Source of the DNA: CAYQLT01 sp964418425
GTDB lineage: Bacteria; Bacillota; Limnochordia; Limnochordales; Geochordaceae
Assembly: GCA_964418425.1 (NCBI GenBank)
Contig: CAYQLT010000009.1
Location: 13,274-77,273 of the forward strand
DNA: 64,000 bases
Reading direction: 5' to 3'
Numbering within the stretch: position 1 is the first letter of the stretch; the number at the start of each line of letters is the position of its first letter. Positions 8,714 through 16,285 of this stretch are shown in pieces. The notes under the pieces are model-generated. The model was not told the DNA's origin. It saw only the letters and a program-made list of their open reading frames with translations, and made no database searches. A program made the translations under genes and the position numbers.

Positions 8714-9655
8714 ATGGCGCGCTACCTGGTGGCCCGGGCGGGGGCCGCGGCGCTGACCCTGCTTCTGGCCAGCGTGCTGGTGTTCGGGTCGTTGCTCCTG
8801 GTGCCGGGGGATCCCGCCCAGGCCATCCTGGGCCTGGAGGCGAGCCCGCAGGCGCTTGAGGCCCTGCACCGCCAGCTCGGGCTCGACCAGCCTCCGCTTC
8901 GGCGGTATGTGTCGTGGCTGGCCCGGGTGGCCCGGGGCGACCTGGGGGAGTCCATCCGCTACGGGCAGCCGGTGGCGGAGCTCATTGCGGCCCGACTCTC
9001 CCTCACCGTGCCCCTGGTCGCCCTGAGCATGGCGGTGGGTGGGGCGTTCGCCCTGGGGTTCGGCATCCTTGCGGCACGCTTCCGGGACGGGCCGGCCGAC
9101 TGGCTGGTGCGGTCCGTGGCGCTGGGCGGCGCCGTCTTGCCCACCTTCTGGGTGGGGCTGATGCTCATCGTGTTTTTCTCGGTGCGCCTGGGCCTTTTGC
9201 CCTCCGGGGGGTTTTCGGGGTGGGGCAACGTGGGCCAAGCGCTGCGGGATCTCGCGCTGCCCGTGCTCACGCTGAGTCTGGCCCGCATGGCGCTTTTGAC
9301 CCGGATGGTGCGGGGCAGTTTGCTGGAGGTGCTCGAGCAGCCCTTCGTGCGCACGGCAAGGGCCAAGGGTCTGTCGGAAAGGCGGGTGCTTGTCCGCCAC
9401 GCCCTCAAGAACGCGCTCATCCCCGTGGTCACCGTGCTGGGACTGGAGTTTGCGCAGCTGCTGACGGCGGGCGTGGTGGTGGAGACGGTCTTCGCGCTGC
9501 CGGGCCTGGGCCAGCTGGCCCTCACGGCCATCGAGGCCCGGGACTACCCCATGGTTCAGGGCATCGTACTGGTGCTGGCGGGGTTCATCGTGCTGCTGCA
9601 CCTCCTGGTCGACCTGCTGTACGCGCTCATCGACCCCAGGGTCACGTTCGCATGA
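8714..9655 (+). CDS. Peptide/nickel ABC transporter permease, DppB type
   Basis: This is a 313-residue six-helix permease. It shows the DppB N-terminus (first helix about 10-30), GDLGESIRYGQPV about residue 78, the EAA loop TARAKGLSERRVLVRHALKNALIP about residue 215 and the terminal DLLYALIDPRV. It is the natural partner of the DppC-type permease at 3166-4113, which lies on the other strand. Its stop overlaps the end of the convergent HAD gene by 14 bases. No ATPase genes follow, so DppD/DppF must be encoded elsewhere. Confidence 0.93.
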   Translation: MARYLVARAGAAALTLLLASVLVFGSLLLVPGDPAQAILGLEASPQALEALHRQLGLDQPPLRRYVSWLARVARGDLGESIRYGQPVAELIAARLSLTVPLVALSMAVGGAFALGFGILAARFRDGPADWLVRSVALGGAVLPTFWVGLMLIVFFSVRLGLLPSGGFSGWGNVGQALRDLALPVLTLSLARMALLTRMVRGSLLEVLEQPFVRTARAKGLSERRVLVRHALKNALIPVVTVLGLEFAQLLTAGVVVETVFALPGLGQLALTAIEARDYPMVQGIVLVLAGFIVLLHLLVDLLYALIDPRVTFA

Positions 9656-10553
9656 GGGTTCGGCCCGCATCCTCGGGCAGCAGATCCGCCACGCTTGGCA
9701 GCACCGCATCGGGCCGAAGCTCCGCCGGCGCCTGCGCGGCCGCGAGGCGGTCCGTGACCCCGCTCAGCACCAGCACCGCCGCCAGGCCCGCCTGGCGCGC
9801 CATGGCGATGTCCGTCTCCAGCCGGTCGCCCACCAGGGCTGTTCGCTCCACAGAGGTTCCAAGCCGGGCCAGAGCCGCCTGCACCATGAGGGTGGACGGC
9901 TTTCCCGCGACCCATTCCGGCACCTGCCCGGAGCAGGCCTTCAGGGCGGCGAGGATGGCGCCGGCGTCGGGCACGTCGCCGCCGTCCACCGGGCAGGTGG
10001 GGTCGGGGTTGGTGGCCACCAGGCGGGCGCCCCTTCGCAGCGCCTGGTGCGCGTGGTTGAGCTTGGTCCACGTGCAGGTGCGGTCGAAAGCCACCACCAC
10101 CACGTCCACCCGCCAGCCCAAAGCGGCCGGGTCGTCCACCAGCCGCACCCCGGCCTCTCGCAGTTCCGCCAGGAACGGCGCCTCGCCGATGGCGTACACC
10201 GTGGCACCGGGATAGCGGGCTGTCAGCTCTCGGATGAGCACCTGAGAGGAGGTGATGACGTCTTCGGGTCGGGCGGGGATGCCCAGCCGGGTCAGCTTGG
10301 CGGCGTATGCGGCGCCGGGTTCCAGGGGCTTGTTGGAAAGAAAGACCAGCCGCCGGCCCCGCCGGCGCAGCTCCGCGACCACCCGGTCGGCGCCGGGAAC
10401 CAGAGCCTCCCCCAGGTAGACGGTTCCGTCCAGGTCGAAGATGAACCCGTCGAACTGCTCCCAGCTGAAGGGCGGCGGCAGCTCCGCTGAAGTCGTCCTC
10501 CCGGCCGTCCCCTCCTGCGCCCCGGCCGAGGGCTCCTCCCGCCCTTGCACCAT
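9642..10553 (-). CDS. HAD-IIA family sugar-phosphatase (NagD/AraL-like)
   Basis: This is a haloacid dehalogenase superfamily phosphatase of about 303 residues. Motif I is FIFDLDGTVYLG (nucleophile Asp), motif II LVFLSNKPL, and the motif III/IV region GDRLETDIAMARQAGL; a C2A-type cap lies between. Relatives dephosphorylate sugar phosphates, glycerol phosphate or p-nitrophenyl phosphate. I place the start at the ATG at 10553, which has GGGGGTGA just upstream; an ATG at 10574 directly follows a T6 tract. It stands before the ugp glycerol-phosphate importer on the opposite strand, so a role with phosphorylated polyols is plausible but not shown. Confidence 0.88.
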   Translation of the reverse strand: MVQGREEPSAGAQEGTAGRTTSAELPPPFSWEQFDGFIFDLDGTVYLGEALVPGADRVVAELRRRGRRLVFLSNKPLEPGAAYAAKLTRLGIPARPEDVITSSQVLIRELTARYPGATVYAIGEAPFLAELREAGVRLVDDPAALGWRVDVVVVAFDRTCTWTKLNHAHQALRRGARLVATNPDPTCPVDGGDVPDAGAILAALKACSGQVPEWVAGKPSTLMVQAALARLGTSVERTALVGDRLETDIAMARQAGLAAVLVLSGVTDRLAAAQAPAELRPDAVLPSVADLLPEDAGRTLMRT

Positions 10554-11047
10554 GCGCTTCACCCCCGAGGACATGAAAAAACCCCGCGCCGCATGGTCAC
10601 CACCACACGCGCAGGGGCTTATCTCCCGTACTCCGCCGCCCTGCAGCTCCCGGGGGCCCGGCGCACCGAAAAGCGGCGGCCCCCGTGCCCGGGGGCGAGG
10701 CTTCGGCATCCCTGCGTGCTCCTCCTGCCTTGCATCCCGGCGCAGCGTCTCCCACCTTCTTGCGGCCCGGCTGCCCCCCGCCCTCGTTGGCCCCCCGGGC
10801 GCCGCGCCCTCCTCGAATACAGACACAGATCGGCACGCAGGAGGCGTGGGGAGCGTGTCGAACCGCTTAGCCGGCACAGGGGCCGGAGAGGTGGAGTGGC
10901 CCCGCGCAGCCGTCCGAGGGAGAGACCGGGAGGCTCTCCAGGGGTCTGCGCGGGGCCTTTTCCTCGCCTCGCCGATCCCCCCGGCGCCGGCGCAGCCGGG
11001 CCGGGTAAGCCCTGAAAGGTCTTGTGGGAAAGGGGCGGTGAGCCGAA
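10554..11047. other. ORF-poor divergent region between HAD gene and ugpB
   Basis: About 490 bases with no convincing gene. The region is rich in short GC palindromes, for example GGGCGCCGCGCCC-like sequence near 10796-10810. It should hold the ugpB promoter and the leader of the HAD gene. I compared it by eye with SRP RNA, tmRNA, RNase P and T-box motifs and found none. Confidence 0.4.
10576..10617 (-). terminator. Attenuator-like hairpin with T6 tract before the HAD gene
   Basis: On the minus strand CCCC-T-GCGC pairs with GCGCGGGG (8 bp with one bulge, loop about 19 bases) followed at once by six T residues. It ends one base before an in-frame ATG and 22 bases before the preferred start. 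No minus-strand gene lies upstream for it to terminate, so it may attenuate the HAD transcript. Confidence 0.45.
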
Positions 11048-12379
11048 ATGACCGGCCAAAGGGGATTATGGGGGTGGAGAAGCCGGCTGGCGGCGGCCGT
11101 GATCCTGTGGGCGGTGGTGGCCGCCCCGTCGGCGGCTGCTCCCCGGGTGAAGATCACGCTCTGGCATGCCATGGGAGGGGCCAGGTACGAGGCGATCACC
11201 AAGGGAATCGCCGCCCGTTTCAACCAGGCGTATCCCGATTACGAACTGGAACCGCTGTTTACGGGCAGCTACGCGGAGACCCTCACCAAGGCCATCGCCG
11301 CCATCCGGGCCGGCAACCCGCCGGACATCGTGCAGGTGTATGAGGTCGGGACCCAAACGATGGCGGACAGCGGTGCCATCGTTCCCGTCACGGACCTGGT
11401 GCCTGCGGGAGCCATCGACTTCGGCGCGTACATCCAGCCCATCCTCAACTACTACACGGTGCGGGGCAAGCTCTACTCCATGCCCTTCAACTCCTCAACC
11501 GCCATCCTCTACTACAACAAGGACGCTTTCCGCCGGGCCGGGCTCGACCCGGAGAAACCCCCGTCCACCTTCGCTGAAATCGAAAGCATGGGCCGCCGCA
11601 TCGTGGACAGCGGTGCGGCCCGAGCCGCCATCACCTTCGGCTGGCCCGCCTGGATCTTCGAGCAGATGTTCGCATACCACAACTACCTCTATGCCGACAA
11701 CGACAACGGGCGCAGCGCACGGGCCACCCGGGTGCTGTTTGACAGCGACTTCGGCCGCCTGGTGGTCTCCCGCTGGGCCGAATGGGCTCGCAGCGGGCTT
11801 CTGATGTACGGGGGCCGAGAATACGCGCCCAACCGGGCGTTTCTCTCCGGCGAGGTGGCCATGCTGATCCAGTCCACCTCCCAGGTGAGCACCATCGAGC
11901 AGGCCGCCCGCTTCGCCGTCGGCACCGCCTTTCTCCCCCGCATCGAAGGCCAGCCGGCGGGCAAGTCCGTCATCGGCGGCGCCTCCCTGTGGGTCATCAA
12001 CAAACCGGGGCGCACGGCGGCCGAGCGAGACGCCATCGTGGCCTTCTTCAAGTTCCTGAGCCAGCCGGAGCAGACCATCCAGTGGCACAAGGACACCGGC
12101 TACTTCCCCGCCACCAACGCGGCCGTGGAAATCCTGGAGCGTGAGGGGTGGTTCACGGAGCATCCCAATTTTGCCACCGCGTTCCGACAGATCCAGCTCG
12201 GGCCCGACACCCCCGCCACGCGGGGAGTGCTCTTGGGCAACTTCGTCCAGATCCGGGACATCGTGGACACCGCCCTGGAGCGCATCTTCAGCGCCCAGCA
12301 ACCGCCTGCCGACGCGCTGCGCCAGGCGGCCCAACAGGCCAACCGGGTGCTGGACGACTACAACCGGCTGTACCGCTGA
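11048..12379 (+). CDS. ugpB: Glycerol-3-phosphate type ABC transporter solute-binding protein
   Basis: This is a family 1 (carbohydrate) binding protein of 443 residues. The signal peptide spans about residues 1-30 (basic MTGQRGLWGWRSR, hydrophobic core, cleavage after SAAA). It continues with ITLWHAMGG and the UgpB-like stretch DIVQVYEVGTQTMADSGAIVPV. Such proteins bind sn-glycerol-3-phosphate, its diesters or related sugars outside the membrane. A strong SD (AAAGGGG) precedes the ATG. The two permease genes follow directly; the ATPase (UgpC/MsmK type) is absent and is often shared in Bacillota. Confidence 0.92.
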   Translation: MTGQRGLWGWRSRLAAAVILWAVVAAPSAAAPRVKITLWHAMGGARYEAITKGIAARFNQAYPDYELEPLFTGSYAETLTKAIAAIRAGNPPDIVQVYEVGTQTMADSGAIVPVTDLVPAGAIDFGAYIQPILNYYTVRGKLYSMPFNSSTAILYYNKDAFRRAGLDPEKPPSTFAEIESMGRRIVDSGAARAAITFGWPAWIFEQMFAYHNYLYADNDNGRSARATRVLFDSDFGRLVVSRWAEWARSGLLMYGGREYAPNRAFLSGEVAMLIQSTSQVSTIEQAARFAVGTAFLPRIEGQPAGKSVIGGASLWVINKPGRTAAERDAIVAFFKFLSQPEQTIQWHKDTGYFPATNAAVEILEREGWFTEHPNFATAFRQIQLGPDTPATRGVLLGNFVQIRDIVDTALERIFSAQQPPADALRQAAQQANRVLDDYNRLYR

Positions 12380-12380
12380 G

Positions 12381-12426
12381 AAGGAGGAGACGGGCAGGGG
12401 CCCCGGCGGGCCCCTGCCGCGCATCC
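12381..12426 (+). promoter_or_regulatory. SD and bridging stem-loop between ugpB and ugpA
   Basis: A very strong SD (AAGGAGGAG, 12381-12389) lies 37 bases from the ugpA ATG. A perfect 11-bp hairpin fills that gap (12393-12403 pairs with 12408-12418, loop CGGC). If folded it would reduce the effective SD-AUG distance to about 11 bases. It may also protect the upstream ugpB mRNA. Confidence 0.65.
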
Positions 12427-13308
12427 ATGGAAGGCCGCTTCCCCGACCGGATCACGCCCTATCTGTTGCTGGCCCCATCCATCCTGGTGGTGGCCGTTTT
12501 CCTGCTGGTCCCCTCGGTGGAGGCGCTGGTGCAAAGCACCCGGCTGGTGGACCCGTTCACGGGCCGCGGCATCTTCGTGGGGTTGCAAAACTTCGCCGAC
12601 CTCCTGGCCTCCTCCGAATACCGTCACAGCATCCTCGTCAGCATCGTGTTCGCGGTCTGTGCCACGGCTCTCGCCCTGGCCGCGGCACTGGGGCTTGCGC
12701 TTTTGGCCGGTCTCCCCATCCGGGGAGGAGGTTTTTACCGGACGGCCCTTCTGTGGCCCTACGCTCTCTCGCCCGCCGTGGCAGGGGTCTTGTGGGGGCT
12801 CATGTTCGACCCCTCCACCGGTCCCTTGACCCTCCTGATCCGGGCCGCAACCGGCATCTCGCCCAACTGGATGCTGAGCGGAAACCTGGCGCTGGCCATG
12901 GTGGTGGTGGCAGCGGCGTGGAAGATGCTGGGTTACAACATCGTCTTCTTTCTGGCAGGCCTGCAGGCCATCCCGGGCGAACTGCTGGAGGCGGCCTCGG
13001 TGGACGGGGCCTCCAGCTGGAGCCGTTTCTGGCGCATCCGGCTGCCGCTGCTCTCCCCCATCACCTTCTTTCTCGTCATCATGAACACCCTGCAGGCCTT
13101 CTTCGAAAACTTCGGGCTCATCGACGTGCTGACCCAGGGCGGGCCGGCCCGGGCCACCGACATCCTGGTCTACAAGCTGTACCGCGACGGCTTTGTCAAC
13201 GTCCAGTGGGGACTTGCGTCGGCCCAGTCCATCGCGCTGTTCGTGCTGGTCTCGGTGCTGACCGTGCTGCAGTTTCGCTACGCCGGGCGGCGGGTGTTCT
13301 ACTCGTGA
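12427..13308 (+). CDS. ugpA: Carbohydrate ABC transporter permease, UgpA/MalF type
   Basis: This is a 293-residue inner-membrane permease with six predicted helices, the first at about residues 12-32. It has the EAA coupling loop LLEAASVDGASSWSRFWRIRLPLLSP and the terminal region typical of UgpA. It pairs with the UgpE-type protein encoded next. The start ATG at 12427 lacks a close SD, but the SD-hairpin arrangement upstream supplies one. Its stop overlaps the next start as GTGA. Confidence 0.92.
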   Translation: MEGRFPDRITPYLLLAPSILVVAVFLLVPSVEALVQSTRLVDPFTGRGIFVGLQNFADLLASSEYRHSILVSIVFAVCATALALAAALGLALLAGLPIRGGGFYRTALLWPYALSPAVAGVLWGLMFDPSTGPLTLLIRAATGISPNWMLSGNLALAMVVVAAAWKMLGYNIVFFLAGLQAIPGELLEAASVDGASSWSRFWRIRLPLLSPITFFLVIMNTLQAFFENFGLIDVLTQGGPARATDILVYKLYRDGFVNVQWGLASAQSIALFVLVSVLTVLQFRYAGRRVFYS

Positions 13309-14207
13309 AATCCCCCTCTTACCCCGCGGGGCAGGCTCTTCCCCGGATGGCCGTTGGCGGGTTGACCGCAGAGCGGGCCCGGCTTCGCCGCCGGCTGCTC
13401 ACCTTCGGGCTACACCTGGTTCTGGCTGCCAGCGTCCTGCTGGTGGCGTTTCCGGTGCTGTACGGAGCGGTCGTCAGCACCCAGACGTTTCAGGACCTCT
13501 TTTCCTACCCTCCCAAGATCACGCCGGGCGACGCCGCGCCCGACAACTACCTGGCAGCCTGGCAGAAGGCGGGCATGGGGAGGCTTCTTCTCAACAGCAC
13601 CCTCATGTCCGTGGTGACCGCCCTCGGCAAGATCGTGCTGTCCCTGATGGCCGCCTTCGCCCTCACCTACTTTAGGGACTTCCCCGGCAAGACGGCGTTG
13701 TTCGTCTTGATCCTGATCACCCACATGCTGCCGCTACCCGTGCGCATCGTGCCCACGTACCAGCTCATGCAGGCCCTGGGTTGGGTGAACACCTACTACG
13801 CCCTCACCATCCCCTTCTTCGCCAGCGCCACCGGCACTCTCCTGTTCCGGCAGTTCTTCCTCACCGTCCCTGCCTCCCTGTCGGAGGCGGCCCGCATCGA
13901 CGGCGCCGGGCCGCTTCGCTTCCTGCTCACCATCCTGGTGCCTCTGTCCCTCAACAACATCGCCGCGCTGTTCATGGTCGAGTTCGTGTACATGTGGAAC
14001 CAATACCTGTGGCCGCTCATCGTCACCACCTCCCACCAGATGCGGGTGGTTCAAATCGGCATCAAGGTGCTGGTCGCAACCGACGCCCAGGCGGAGTGGA
14101 ACATCATCATGGCAGGCGTCATGATCGCCATGCTCCCACCTCTCCTGGTCGTGCTGGCGCTACAGCGAACCTTCGTGCGAAGCCTCTCCCTCGGCGCGGA
14201 GAAGTGA
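13305..14207 (+). CDS. ugpE: Carbohydrate ABC transporter permease, UgpE/MalG type
   Basis: This is a permease of 300 residues from the GTG at 13305, which overlaps the ugpA stop by four bases; an ATG at 13347 would shorten it by 14 residues. It has six membrane helices, a long periplasmic segment after helix 1 (PPKITPGDAAPDNY) and the EAA loop SEAARIDGAGPLRFLLTILVPLS. Together with UgpA it forms the membrane channel for the UgpB substrate. Its own stop overlaps a possible GTG start of the next gene, so four consecutive genes may be translationally coupled. Confidence 0.92.
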   Translation: MKSPSYPAGQALPRMAVGGLTAERARLRRRLLTFGLHLVLAASVLLVAFPVLYGAVVSTQTFQDLFSYPPKITPGDAAPDNYLAAWQKAGMGRLLLNSTLMSVVTALGKIVLSLMAAFALTYFRDFPGKTALFVLILITHMLPLPVRIVPTYQLMQALGWVNTYYALTIPFFASATGTLLFRQFFLTVPASLSEAARIDGAGPLRFLLTILVPLSLNNIAALFMVEFVYMWNQYLWPLIVTTSHQMRVVQIGIKVLVATDAQAEWNIIMAGVMIAMLPPLLVVLALQRTFVRSLSLGAEK

Positions 14208-14272
14208 CCGGCCCCGGGTTCGCAGGGCCCGACCCCGTCGGCACGGGTCAAACGCTCTCCAACCGGCAGGAG

Positions 14273-15514
14273 ATGGGCTCCGCCCGGCGTACTGCCAGGC
14301 TCATGCGGCTGGAAGGGACACACCCCCGACCCCGGGTCGGCGAGCCCCCGGCGGGCGGGGAGCGGTGGGTTGCCCGCCTGGACGGCTGGTTGCAGCGCCA
14401 CCTGTTTTCGGTGATCCTGGTGGGCATCGCCGCCGGGATCGCCGCCGGGGACGGGGTCTACCGCTACCGGGCCCTCTCTCCCTACCTGCTGGCCGTCACC
14501 ATGGCCATCGCGACAAGCCGTTCCCGCTTCGGGGAGCTGGCGCAGCTGCTGCGGCGCCCCTCCTACCTGCTCGCGCTGGCGGTGGTGGGGTACGGGGTGG
14601 CCGCCGGGGCGGGTCTGTCCCTGGGCGCGTGGCTCCTGGCCGGCGCGCCGGCCCTGCGTGCCGGCTTCAGCCTGCTGTGGCTGGGGCCGACGGCCACCAT
14701 CTCCTCCCTCTGGACCCATCTGGCCGGCGGCAACGTGCCGCTGGCGGCCACACTGACCGCCGCCAGCGTGATCGGCTCCTCCCTGTGGCTTGCGCCCCTC
14801 TTCCTGGCCTTCAACCCCGCCTACCAGGCTGCGGGCGCCATCCCCGCCGCCGCCATCCGGTCCGGCCTGTGGGCGTCCACCTTCGCCTTCGTGCTCCTGC
14901 CCGCCATCGCCGGCATGACCGCCGCCCAGCGCTTCGGGTGGGCCGCACGGCGCGTGGCCCCTTTCTTGGGGTTGACCGCCAAGCTGAGCGTGCTGGCCAT
15001 CGTCTTCATCAACACCTCGGGCGCCAGGCCCCACCTGGCGGGGACCTTAGGAACAGTGGGATTGCTGGCGGCGCTGACGGTGCTGGTGGAGCTGGCAGGC
15101 CATGCAGCCGCCTGGGGATGGGTGCGGTGGGTGCGGCCCGACGGCCCGCCAGCCGCCGTGGCCCTCGCCTATACCGGCGCCATGCGCAACACGGCCCTGG
15201 CCATCACGCTGGCGACGCTCTACCTGGAGCCGCCGGCGGCACTGGCTCCCGTGACCGCCTTCATCGTCCAGGAGCCGCTTTCGGTGCTCCTGGCCCGGCG
15301 TTATGGCCGGCTAACGGGTTATGGCCTCCCAGACGGAACGGGTGGGCCCGGGGGGAAAGGCCAGGTACAGCAACACGAAGACGAAAAGCCCCGTCGCCGC
15401 CGCCACCAGCCACAGCGAGGCGGCCCAGGGAGCCACCCGCCGGTGGCTCACAAAGCGCTCCCTGAGTCCCCACCGAAGGGTGATGATGCCCAGCACCCCG
15501 GCGACCAGGGCTAA
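14273..15514 (+). CDS. Bile-acid:sodium symporter (BASS) family-like transporter
   Basis: This is a polytopic membrane protein with about nine to ten helices. The BASS-like core includes LLAVTMAIATSRSRFGEL, LLWLGPTATISSLWTHLAGGNVPLAATLT and a closing NTALAITLATLYL-VTAFIVQEPLSVLLARR segment. The family moves organic anions with sodium. Start choice is open: GTG 14204 (overlapping the ugpE stop as GTGA), ATG 14273 or ATG 14303. Past about 15310 the frame runs on for some 66 hydrophilic Pro/Arg/Gln/His-rich residues antisense to the DUF420 gene; this tail is probably not functional. It may export or import a compound related to the ugp substrate, which is speculative. Confidence 0.75.
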   Translation: MGSARRTARLMRLEGTHPRPRVGEPPAGGERWVARLDGWLQRHLFSVILVGIAAGIAAGDGVYRYRALSPYLLAVTMAIATSRSRFGELAQLLRRPSYLLALAVVGYGVAAGAGLSLGAWLLAGAPALRAGFSLLWLGPTATISSLWTHLAGGNVPLAATLTAASVIGSSLWLAPLFLAFNPAYQAAGAIPAAAIRSGLWASTFAFVLLPAIAGMTAAQRFGWAARRVAPFLGLTAKLSVLAIVFINTSGARPHLAGTLGTVGLLAALTVLVELAGHAAAWGWVRWVRPDGPPAAVALAYTGAMRNTALAITLATLYLEPPAALAPVTAFIVQEPLSVLLARRYGRLTGYGLPDGTGGPGGKGQVQQHEDEKPRRRRHQPQRGGPGSHPPVAHKALPESPPKGDDAQHPGDQG

Positions 15515-15760
15515 AAGGACGTGCAGCTGCAAGAAGGCCAGATAAAACGGCCGCCAGGCGGCCGGCCCGCCGAAGGTGGTATCCCCCTGCACCAGCGAGC
15601 GCAGAACGTAGCTCACAAAAAAGGCCGCGCCCAGCCCCGCCGCCGTCAGCATGCGCCGGCGGTGCTCCTCCCGGCGCTGTCGGCGGATGGCCACCCAGCC
15701 CAGCGCCAGATTGGCAGCGCTGGCGAGCATGAGGGCTTCGTTGAGATACGGCCAAAGCAA
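15311..15760 (-). CDS. DUF420 membrane protein (CtaM/YozB-like)
   Basis: This is a 149-residue integral membrane protein with four helices and a conserved His in LQLHVLLAL. DUF420 members such as CtaM are linked to assembly of haem-copper oxidase, and that role is possible here although no oxidase genes are in the window. The start is a TTG with a weak SD. A TGCTACAAT extended -10 lies just upstream. The 3-prime 204 bases overlap the end of the convergent transporter gene. Confidence 0.82.
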   Translation of the reverse strand: MLWPYLNEALMLASAANLALGWVAIRRQRREEHRRRMLTAAGLGAAFFVSYVLRSLVQGDTTFGGPAAWRPFYLAFLQLHVLLALVAGVLGIITLRWGLRERFVSHRRVAPWAASLWLVAAATGLFVFVLLYLAFPPGPTRSVWEAITR

Positions 15761-15777
15761 CCGCGATCACCGGGAGC

Positions 15778-15786
15778 ATTGTAGCA
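15778..15786 (-). promoter_or_regulatory. Extended -10 promoter for DUF420 gene
   Basis: TGCTACAAT on the minus strand is a good TGN-TATAAT match. The predicted start point near 15771 would leave a leader of only about ten bases. No -35 match is visible, as is usual for extended -10 promoters. The same nonamer recurs upstream of acnA. Confidence 0.5.
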
Positions 15787-15869
15787 CACCCCGGGGGCCG
15801 TGCCGGCCACCTCGGCCCCTCGCCAACACTCCCTGCGGGCCCTTGCAGGACCCCGCCCGGTCGGGCCCG

Positions 15870-16100
15870 TCACGAGACGATGTAATAACAAGCCTCCAGC
15901 TCCGTGTCTGGCATCTGCTGCAGCCGGGCCGCCAGCTCTTCCCGAAGGGAGGCATCGATCCGGGGCGGCTCGAAGCCCAGAGCGCGGCGGCAGATGGCCA
16001 GGCTGGCCGTCGATTCGGGATGGGCCTGGAGGTAGGTCACGATTTGCTGGATGACCTTCTCCCGCCCCCGCCCTTCGCCGTCAGGGCGCCTCATCCGCAT
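15870..16100 (-). CDS. Small hypothetical protein (76 aa)
   Basis: A short soluble protein of unknown function, divergent from the thiolase gene. From the ATG at 16100 (or 16094) it reads as one compact helical unit, with VIQQIVTYLQAHPES near the start and TELEACYYIVS at the end. Composition is unlike the low-complexity Arg/Pro translation seen further upstream in the same frame, which is why the longer start at 16271 is rejected. No family is recognised. Confidence 0.45.
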   Translation of the reverse strand: MRMRRPDGEGRGREKVIQQIVTYLQAHPESTASLAICRRALGFEPPRIDASLREELAARLQQMPDTELEACYYIVS

Positions 16101-16285
16101 CACCGGCCCATAGCCTGACCCGCCCGGCCAGCTGCCTATGCGGGCGCCCAACCGCCGGCAGGGCTTCGGTGGGGCCGGGGCGAACCCAACGCCGGGGGCT
16201 GCGCCCCGGGGCGGGCGAGCATTGGATGCGAGAACCGCTTTCGGCGAGCACCCGGGCGGGTCGCCACGCAAGGGGGCGAAGCGGG

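Noticed and set aside
10575..11047. Possible structured RNA gene (SRP, tmRNA, RNase P, T-box) in the ORF-poor stretch
   Set aside because: No signature segments of any of these were found on either strand.
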